The position numbers and the translations under genes were made by a program. Shown one piece after another: positions 22,998 through 28,753 of a DNA stretch of 28,753 nucleotides. The notes below the pieces were generated by a model, which did no database searches, was not told the DNA's origin, and saw only the letters and a program-made list of their open reading frames with translations. The DNA is from JBHIDJ01 sp046760105 (lineage in GTDB: Bacteria > Pseudomonadota > Gammaproteobacteria > Acidiferrobacterales > SPGG2). The stretch lies in NCBI GenBank assembly GCA_046760105.1, contig JBHIDJ010000026.1:1-28753 (forward strand), written 5' to 3'. Numbering within the stretch: position 1 is the first letter of the stretch; the number at the start of each line of letters is the position of its first letter.

Positions 22998-24089
22998 TTA
23001 CGCAGCCAACATGGCGTCTACCATGCTGTCCGCCACCCGATGAGGCGCTTCATTTGTTTTGGCTGACTGCTCGAATATACGCGTAAGCGTGTCATAGATA
23101 TTCAGAATCTTTTCCCTCAGTATGGATTCATCATCAATAATGATTTGAATGATACCTCCGGCATTAACCACGTAGTCGGGGGCATAGAGTATGCCGCGTT
23201 TGTGCAGCACATCCCCGTGACGATTTTCTGCTAGCTGATTGTTAGCCCCACCAGCGACAACCTTCGTGTCCAAACGCGCCAGTGTATCGTCGTTGATTAC
23301 CGCACCCAACGCGCACGGGGAAAAGACATCGCTCGGAACATCGTAGATGCGCTCTGGGTCTACCACTTTAGCACCAAACTCGTCGACACAGCGTTCAGTG
23401 GCATCCTTGTCAATATCACAGACCGTGAGCTTGCTACCGTACTCAAACAACTCCTGGGCAAGTGGATAACCGACGTGTCCGACGCCCTGAATGGCGACAT
23501 GCACACCCTCAAGATCATCCCGATTAAGCTTGGATTTGACAGCCGCCTCGATCCCTCGGCGTACGCCAAGTGCGGTGTGTGGCGACGGGTCGCCGGTGCC
23601 GGCACGGCTCTCGGATGTGCAGGCGACGTGTTGCGTGCGCCGCGCAATGATGTCCATATCGGCGACACTGGTGCCGCTGTCTACCGCGGTGATATAGCGC
23701 CCCCCGAGCTCATCGACAAAGGCGCCATAGGCCTCGAAATACGCTTCGCGATCCTTGATTTCTGGCGGGCACATCAACACCGCCTTGCCGCCGCCGGAAG
23801 ACAAACCCGAAATCGCCGCCTTGTAGGTCATGCCGCGGGCAAGGCGCATCGCATCCAACAGCGCCGCTTCCGTTGACGGGTAGGGCACGCACCGGCAGCC
23901 ACCGAGTGCAGGACCTAGCTTCGTGTTGTGAATCGCAATAATCGCATGGAGGTCAGTCACGGAATCGATTTTTATGTGGATGTCGCCAAAACCCAGTGCA
24001 TCAGCTTGCTTAAATACGTCCATATAGCTACCACCGGTCTCGCTTGGCGTTTGCAGTGATTTTCCGACTTGTGGGCTGGTCATAGCCAT
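22998..24089 (-). CDS. leucine/valine dehydrogenase (Glu/Leu/Phe/Val dehydrogenase family)
   Basis: The ATG at 24089 gives 363 residues (a second ATG two codons on is equally possible). The family landmarks are the substrate-binding HNTKLGPALGGCRCVPYPS, the catalytic Lys in ISGLSSGGGKAVLM, VDSGTSVADMDIIARRTQHV, and the NAD-binding IQGVGHVGYPLAQELF followed by the acidic residue in VCDIDKDA. The enzyme deaminates branched-chain amino acids oxidatively to their oxo acids with NAD. It heads the operon with E1alpha-E1beta-E2 and liuBCE, which fits a leucine catabolic unit. No strong ribosome binding site is visible. Confidence 0.93.
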   Translation of the reverse strand: MAMTSPQVGKSLQTPSETGGSYMDVFKQADALGFGDIHIKIDSVTDLHAIIAIHNTKLGPALGGCRCVPYPSTEAALLDAMRLARGMTYKAAISGLSSGGGKAVLMCPPEIKDREAYFEAYGAFVDELGGRYITAVDSGTSVADMDIIARRTQHVACTSESRAGTGDPSPHTALGVRRGIEAAVKSKLNRDDLEGVHVAIQGVGHVGYPLAQELFEYGSKLTVCDIDKDATERCVDEFGAKVVDPERIYDVPSDVFSPCALGAVINDDTLARLDTKVVAGGANNQLAENRHGDVLHKRGILYAPDYVVNAGGIIQIIIDDESILREKILNIYDTLTRIFEQSAKTNEAPHRVADSMVDAMLAA

Positions 24090-24206
24090 AAGAATACCCG
24101 AAAGACGACGCAAAATTCATCGTCGGGACGCGGTCCCCGATCTACACGATCCCCCCACCCTCTTAATAGCAGGTTATTTCGCCTGTCGCGGCTTTTGCTA
24201 GACTCT

Positions 24207-24245
24207 ATTATAGCTTCTGTAGCTTCGACCGTTATGTGCACATAA
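24207..24245. promoter_or_regulatory. divergent control region of the leucine and aromatic amino-acid operons
   Basis: The spacer between the leftward leucine dehydrogenase gene and the rightward kynA gene holds a perfect 14-bp palindrome TTATGTGCACATAA (24232-24245), 37 bp before the kynA start. Read leftward, TATAAT (24207-24212) is a strong -10 candidate for the leucine operon, with the palindrome lying over and just beyond its -35 region; no consensus -35 is seen, as expected for an activated or repressed promoter. No convincing rightward sigma70 hexamers were found. Confidence 0.5.
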
Positions 24246-24281
24246 GGTGTCCCCTGGGCGTCTGCTAGCTCAAGGCTGAGC

Positions 24282-25148
24282 GTGTCTACCGATAGCAAAA
24301 AACAACGCGACGAGCACGAAAACATCGAGCTCGACCTTCGTGGTCGACTGACCTACTCGAGTTATTTGCGCCTCGAACAATTGCTGAGCGCACAAAAGCC
24401 GCTCAGCGATCCCCCGCATCACGACGAGCTGCTCTTTATCATCCAACACCAGACATCTGAGTTGTGGATGAAGCTGGTACTACACGAACTCCATGCAGCT
24501 ATCGCTCACATTAAATCCGATAACCTGAATCCCTGTTTCAAGATACTTGCCCGCATCAAGCTAATACAGCTTCAGCTATTCGACCAATGGGCGGTGCTGG
24601 CAACGCTTACCCCCAGTGAGTACGTGAAATTTCGTCATGTTTTAGGCCATGCCTCCGGTATTCAATCACCGCAGTACCGCGCCATCGAATATATCCTTGG
24701 AAATAAGGATCGAGCGATCTTGGAGGTGTTTCGATACGACCCCGCGATTTACCGGGAGCTTGAGCAAATACTACACAGTCCTAGCATCTATGATGAGTTT
24801 CTACGACATCTCCATCGACAAGGATATGCCGTGCCGGACGAATGTGTAGAACGGGACTGGTCGCTCCCCTACCAGCGCAATGAAAAGCTTATCCCCGTGT
24901 TCAAGCAAATCTACGAGTCGCCGCACGACCACTGGGACGCTTACGCCTTGTGTGAAAAGTTCGTCGATGTCGAGGAGCAGTTCCAACTGTGGCGCTTTCG
25001 GCACATGAAGACCGTAGAGCGGATTATTGGCTACAAGCGCGGTACCGGCGGCTCCTCTGGCGTCGCATTCTTACGACGCGCTTTGGATCAAACCTTCTTC
25101 CCCGAACTATACGACGTCCGCACAGAGATCGACGCAAATAGTGATTGA
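24282..25148 (+). CDS. kynA: tryptophan 2,3-dioxygenase
   Basis: The GTG start at 24282 has AAGG about 10 nt upstream and gives 288 residues, normal for bacterial enzymes. The start LTYSSYLRLEQLLSAQKPLS, the substrate-pocket HHDELLFIIQHQTSELWMKL and the C-terminal FRHMKTVERIIGYKRGTGG, with the haem-ligand His and the Gly-rich loop, are all diagnostic. The haem enzyme opens the indole ring of tryptophan to give N-formylkynurenine, the first step of the kynurenine pathway. It overlaps kynU by eight bases. A formamidase gene, needed between the two, is absent from the window. Confidence 0.97.
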   Translation: MSTDSKKQRDEHENIELDLRGRLTYSSYLRLEQLLSAQKPLSDPPHHDELLFIIQHQTSELWMKLVLHELHAAIAHIKSDNLNPCFKILARIKLIQLQLFDQWAVLATLTPSEYVKFRHVLGHASGIQSPQYRAIEYILGNKDRAILEVFRYDPAIYRELEQILHSPSIYDEFLRHLHRQGYAVPDECVERDWSLPYQRNEKLIPVFKQIYESPHDHWDAYALCEKFVDVEEQFQLWRFRHMKTVERIIGYKRGTGGSSGVAFLRRALDQTFFPELYDVRTEIDANSD

Positions 25149-26349
25149 CGTTCAAGAGGCGGTCCGCGCACTGGGCTCTGGTCCACTTTCCGAGGATTCG
25201 TTAGTTCGATTTATCTACCCGCTGTTTTCGCAGGTGTTGCAGCGTACCGGCAACGAGGTTTATCTTGCTAACCATTCACTAGGTCGTCCGCTCGACCAGA
25301 CCGCACGGGACGTTCAACACGCGCTACAGCTCTGGTACGAAAAGATGGACGACGCGTGGGAAGACTGGCTCACCGAGCGCGACAGCTTTCGCCACCACGT
25401 GGCGCGTCTCATTAATGCCCCGAGCCCCGACTGCGTAGTACCCAAGACCAGCGCCGGTCAGGGCTTGCGAACAGTACTCAACTGCTACCACGACAAGATC
25501 AACGTTGTTACAACGCGCGACGAGTTCGATTCCGTAGATGTAATCCTCAAGGTCTATGCGCAGCAGGGGCGCATCAATCTAACGCGCATAGGGCCCGGTA
25601 AGGATGGTGAATATCGCGCCGCCGATATATTGGGCGCTGTCGATGAATCTACCGATCTGATAGTCGTGTCTATGGTCTTGTTCACTACCGGTCAATGGCT
25701 TACCGATTTACCCCAGTTGATTGCAGCCGCCCACGCGCGTGATGCCAGGGTGCTGGTAGACATTTATCACGCGGCAGGCGTCATCCCCCTTGACATTCAG
25801 CACACCGATGCCGACTTTGCCATTGGTGGGTGTTACAAGTACCTGCGCGGTGGTCCCGGTGCGTGCTGGCTATACCTGCATCCGCGCCACTTGGGCGGGG
25901 CACTACAGACGCTTGACACGGGCTGGTTTGCGCAGGCGGTACCATTCGCATTCGAGCGGCCGGCGTCGCCACAGTTTGCAGCGGGTGGCAATGCCTTCCT
26001 TGAATCTACACCAACGATACTGCCGTTTTACCAGGCGAGGGCGGGGTTGGAATTCGTGCTCGCCCTCGGCGTCGATCGTCTGCGGGAATACGCGCTGAAG
26101 CAACAGCTAAGGCTACGCGAACTCCTGAGCGAGAGGAATATCAAGGGGCTCGGCACCCCCGCCGAGTGTGGTGCGTTTGTCGCCATCCCGCACAACAAAG
26201 CCGCCGAGGTATCGCAAGAGCTGCTGGCTAAGGGGGTACGGACGGACGCGCGTGAAGGTCTCCTGCGAATGTGCCCTGACATACTCAATACAGGACAAGA
26301 ACTGCTTTTGGCTGTCGATTGCTTGTCGGAAATCTCAAAAAAACAATAA
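25141..26349 (+). CDS. kynU: kynureninase-like PLP enzyme
   Basis: The GTG at 25141 overlaps the kynA stop and gives 402 residues; the open frame further upstream merely overlaps kynA. It has the fold-type I PLP layout: NHSLGRPLDQT, the cofactor-phosphate region KTSAGQGLRTVLNCY, DIYHAAGVIPLDI with the Asp that holds the pyridine nitrogen, and the Schiff-base Lys in GGCYKYLRGGPGACWLY. Kynureninases carry the similar KYLNGGPG motif, and the partner kynA supports the call. The reaction is kynurenine to anthranilate plus alanine. A related class V aminotransferase with another substrate is the alternative, because the sequence is not a typical full match in my memory. Confidence 0.82.
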   Translation: MIDVQEAVRALGSGPLSEDSLVRFIYPLFSQVLQRTGNEVYLANHSLGRPLDQTARDVQHALQLWYEKMDDAWEDWLTERDSFRHHVARLINAPSPDCVVPKTSAGQGLRTVLNCYHDKINVVTTRDEFDSVDVILKVYAQQGRINLTRIGPGKDGEYRAADILGAVDESTDLIVVSMVLFTTGQWLTDLPQLIAAAHARDARVLVDIYHAAGVIPLDIQHTDADFAIGGCYKYLRGGPGACWLYLHPRHLGGALQTLDTGWFAQAVPFAFERPASPQFAAGGNAFLESTPTILPFYQARAGLEFVLALGVDRLREYALKQQLRLRELLSERNIKGLGTPAECGAFVAIPHNKAAEVSQELLAKGVRTDAREGLLRMCPDILNTGQELLLAVDCLSEISKKQ

Positions 26350-26451
26350 GTTACCTAAGAGCCCGGCAGACCCGGTGAGGAACGCCCGAGCCCCGGCGTG
26401 GTCTATATTTTAGTTACGCAAGGACCTTTGACAGACAAGGGGGTTGCACCT

Positions 26452-27507
26452 ATGTCCACTGCTACCGAAAACCCCATGGGCACGGACGGCTTTGAATTCA
26501 TCGAGTACACAGCCCCAGACACACGTGTACTGGCAGAGCTTTTTCAGAAGATGGGCTTTACAGCCGTCGCCCATCACCGCTCCAAGGACGTAACGCTCTA
26601 CCGCCAGGGGGATGTCAACTTCATCATCAACCACGAGCCTCACAGCTTCGCGCAGGCGTTCGCCAAGGTGCATGGTCCGTCCGTCTGTGCCCTTGCCATA
26701 CGCGTCAAGGATGCAGCCTACGCATACGAGCGTGCCATCGAGCTTGGTGCAGAACCGTATGAAGGCCGCGTGGGGCCGATGGAGCTCAATATTCCGGCGA
26801 TTCGGGGGATTGGCCACAGTCTGATTTATTTTGTTGACCGCTACGGCGATCGCTCAATTTACGACGTCGACTTCGTCCCGATTGAAGGCACTCTCGGGCG
26901 GCCAACAGGCGTAGAACTCACGTACATCGACCATCTTACGCATAACGTACACAAAGGCCGCATGGACTTATGGGCCGATTTCTATGAGCGGCTCTTCAAC
27001 TTCCGTGAGATCCGTTTCTTCGATATCCAAGGCAAGGCGACCGGTCTCAAGTCGCGCGCCATGACCAGCCCATGCGGCAAGATTCGTATACCGATTAACG
27101 AACCATCGGATGATAAATCGCAAATCCAGGAATATCTCGAGGCCTATAGCGGAGAGGGCATTCAGCACATCGCACTGGCGACAGACGATATTTATCGAAC
27201 CGTCGAAGCACTCCGCGAGAATCAGGTCACGTTCATGAATACTCCCGACACGTATTACGACGTCATCGGCGAGCGCATACCTGGGCACGGCGAGAACCTA
27301 GAACGCTTGAAACGTAACCGGATTCTGATCGATGGCGCACCGCAGAAGGACCTTGGCCTGCTGCTGCAAATTTTCACTGAGACCGTTATTGGTCCAATCT
27401 TCTTTGAGATCATCCAGCGCAAAGGCAACCAAGGCTTCGGTGAAGGTAACTTCCAGGCACTGTTTGAGGCGATCGAACGCGATCAGATCGCACGCGGGGT
27501 GATCTGA
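26452..27507 (+). CDS. hppD: 4-hydroxyphenylpyruvate dioxygenase
   Basis: The ATG at 26452 has AAGGGGG eight bases upstream and gives 351 residues; a longer frame to 26398 is not supported. Two vicinal-oxygen-chelate domains are visible. The non-haem iron ligands are the His of YIDHLTHNV, the His of GIQHIALATDDI and the Glu of FFEIIQRKGNQGFGEGNFQA, the last being the diagnostic C-terminal motif. It converts 4-hydroxyphenylpyruvate to homogentisate in tyrosine/phenylalanine breakdown, followed directly by hmgA. It lies 102 bp behind kynU, so either a long operon or an internal promoter serves the tyrosine branch. Confidence 0.95.
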   Translation: MSTATENPMGTDGFEFIEYTAPDTRVLAELFQKMGFTAVAHHRSKDVTLYRQGDVNFIINHEPHSFAQAFAKVHGPSVCALAIRVKDAAYAYERAIELGAEPYEGRVGPMELNIPAIRGIGHSLIYFVDRYGDRSIYDVDFVPIEGTLGRPTGVELTYIDHLTHNVHKGRMDLWADFYERLFNFREIRFFDIQGKATGLKSRAMTSPCGKIRIPINEPSDDKSQIQEYLEAYSGEGIQHIALATDDIYRTVEALRENQVTFMNTPDTYYDVIGERIPGHGENLERLKRNRILIDGAPQKDLGLLLQIFTETVIGPIFFEIIQRKGNQGFGEGNFQALFEAIERDQIARGVI

Positions 27508-27508
27508 C

Positions 27509-28645
27509 ATGGCCAAGTCGCGTTGGATCTCACTACCGAGAATTGAAGGCGCCTCCTCCCGACAGGCCCACGCGGATTTGCCGCAGAATACGTACGAACG
27601 GGAGTTGGGCAAGGAGGGCTTTTATGGGCCCTCGACACAGATGTACCACCGTCATCCGCCGACAGGCTGGACGCAGGTGGACGGACCGCTTCGGCCCCAC
27701 GCCTTTGACACAACTAAACTCAACCAGCTGACCGATACCCCGTGGGAGGCGACGCATCTACTAGGCAATGCCAGCCTGCAGATACGTCTCTGGCGGACGG
27801 ACAAATCGATGAGTCACCTCGTGCGAAATGCTGATGGCGACGAGTTGCTGTTCGTGCACGAAGGAGCCGGGGATCTGTTCTGCGATTACGGACATCTTGA
27901 GTTTCGCGAAGGGGATTACATCATGCTGCCGCGTGGAACCCTGTGGCGCGTCGAGACCGAAGCGCGGTTGACAGTGCTACTCATCGAGGCGACCAACGAC
28001 AGTTACCGGTTGCCGGATAAAGGCATCGTCGGCGACCACGCAGTGTTCGATCCGGCTGTACTGATTACACCTTCCATCGACGACGCATTCATCGCCCAGC
28101 AGACGGAGGAAAAATGGCGGTTGATCGTCAAGCGACGAGGGGCCTTGAGCACGGTAACGTACCCGTTCAACCCCCTCGATGCCATAGGCTGGCATGGAAC
28201 GTTAGTGCCAGTACGTTTGAACTGGCGCGACATCCGGCCGTTGATGAGCCACCGTTACCATGTACCCCCCTCCGCGCATACCCTATTTCTGGTGAGCCGT
28301 TTTGTGGTTTGCACCTTCTGCCCGCGGCCATTGGAGAGCGATCCCGGCGCCTTGAAAGTGCCATTCTTTCACAACAACGACGACTACGATGAGGTGATCT
28401 TTTACCATCTTGGCGAGTTTTTCTCGCGTGACAACATTCATCCCGGCATGATGACACTGCACCCAAGCGGTATTACGCATGGTCCGCATCCGAAGGCCTT
28501 CGAGGCTGGCAAAAAAGCCGCGCGTAAAGAAACGAACGAGGTCGCGGTAATGATCGATACGCGCGATGCGCTCGAGGTCAGCGAGCTGCTGCGGGATGTG
28601 GAGTGGACGGGGTACGTCGATTCCTGGAAAGATCCCCAAGGATGA
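27509..28645 (+). CDS. hmgA: homogentisate 1,2-dioxygenase
   Basis: The ATG comes one base after the hppD stop and gives 378 residues, shorter than eukaryotic enzymes (about 445) but like one bacterial branch. The diagnostic C-terminal iron site is present: YDEVIFYHLGEFFSRDNIHP followed by LHPSGITHGPHP, with ligands His, Glu and His. The N-terminal part includes the segment YRLPDKGIVGDHAVFDP. It cleaves the homogentisate ring to maleylacetoacetate. The ATGA overlap with the next gene means direct coupling to fumarylacetoacetase. A maleylacetoacetate isomerase gene would be needed between the two steps and is not yet seen. Confidence 0.92.
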   Translation: MAKSRWISLPRIEGASSRQAHADLPQNTYERELGKEGFYGPSTQMYHRHPPTGWTQVDGPLRPHAFDTTKLNQLTDTPWEATHLLGNASLQIRLWRTDKSMSHLVRNADGDELLFVHEGAGDLFCDYGHLEFREGDYIMLPRGTLWRVETEARLTVLLIEATNDSYRLPDKGIVGDHAVFDPAVLITPSIDDAFIAQQTEEKWRLIVKRRGALSTVTYPFNPLDAIGWHGTLVPVRLNWRDIRPLMSHRYHVPPSAHTLFLVSRFVVCTFCPRPLESDPGALKVPFFHNNDDYDEVIFYHLGEFFSRDNIHPGMMTLHPSGITHGPHPKAFEAGKKAARKETNEVAVMIDTRDALEVSELLRDVEWTGYVDSWKDPQG

Positions 28646-28753
28646 AGCTTGCGTCACTGAAATCCGGTGGAAGGGATGGCACCTTAATCGTTGTCGATCG
28701 CGAGTTGAGGCGTGCCTGCCAAGTCGCTGAGCACGCCCAGACTCTGCAGGCAG
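28642..28753 (+). CDS. fahA: fumarylacetoacetase family protein (N-terminal fragment)
   Basis: The ATG at 28642 overlaps the hmgA stop (ATGA), and 37 codons are present before the window ends. The start MKLASLKSGGRDGTLIVVDR matches proteobacterial fumarylacetoacetate hydrolase-family proteins that follow hmgA. This enzyme would split fumarylacetoacetate to fumarate and acetoacetate, completing tyrosine catabolism. Active-site residues lie outside the window, so the call rests on the start motif and operon position. Confidence 0.8.
   Translation, partial: MKLASLKSGGRDGTLIVVDRELRRACQVAEHAQTLQA

Noticed and set aside
25027..25140. Extended N-terminus of kynureninase inside kynA
   Set aside because: The first 38 codons only mirror the kynA coding strand in another frame; the GTG at 25141 in the stop overlap gives a normal family length.

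Overview
The window looks like a chromosomal segment of a Gram-negative proteobacterium, probably gammaproteobacterial and possibly uncultured. This rests on the gene set (SohB peptidase, Liu-type leucine catabolism, proteobacterial-style branched-chain 2-oxo acid dehydrogenase, aerobic Trp/Tyr ring cleavage), strong AGGAGG-type ribosome binding sites and moderately GC-rich coding DNA. The species call is inference. No rRNA, tRNA, CRISPR array, prophage or full insertion sequence was seen.

Layout. 1-179 is the 5' end of a Rieske oxygenase alpha subunit (minus strand). 334-615 is a small HTH/zinc-ribbon regulator. 854-2990 is a two-gene unit: a K+ channel-like protein with two RCK domains and a small four-helix membrane protein. 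3129-4163 is sohB. 4387-5103 is an unusual short-chain dehydrogenase. 5214-7583 is a MarR-controlled module (MarR regulator, seven-helix membrane protein, Asp-nucleophile alpha/beta hydrolase) with the same 19-bp palindrome-containing sequence in front of both the regulator and the membrane gene. 8017-9663 is a small gene/cupin/ketopantoate-reductase-like run. It is followed by an agmatinase-family gene, a GlsB-like membrane protein and an enolase-superfamily dehydratase.

12560-13532 is a decaying toxin-antitoxin island. The brnT toxin gene is broken by a 97-bp MITE-like insertion with terminal inverted repeats and a 6-bp target duplication. The brnA antitoxin is intact. Directly behind it lies a twice-frameshifted remnant that resembles a nuclease-like protein. 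The brnTA promoter carries a perfect palindrome and appears to give a leaderless transcript.

13596-24089 is a long leftward catabolic block: leucine dehydrogenase, E1alpha-E1beta-E2 of a branched-chain-type 2-oxo acid dehydrogenase, liuB, liuC, liuE, acuI, then an overlapping NUDIX/eIF2B-like pair. The branched-chain part would take leucine to acetyl-CoA plus acetoacetate, but liuA, liuD and E3 are not in the window. Three spacers in this block hold different short-period (7-9 bp) degenerate repeats in inverted arrangement, two of them running into the stop codons of flanking genes.

24282-28753 is a rightward, tightly packed aromatic amino-acid operon: kynA, kynU, hppD, hmgA and the start of a fumarylacetoacetase gene. 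It degrades tryptophan to anthranilate and tyrosine/phenylalanine (via 4-hydroxyphenylpyruvate) toward fumarate and acetoacetate. The divergent spacer between the leucine and aromatic operons holds a perfect 14-bp palindrome that could coordinate both.
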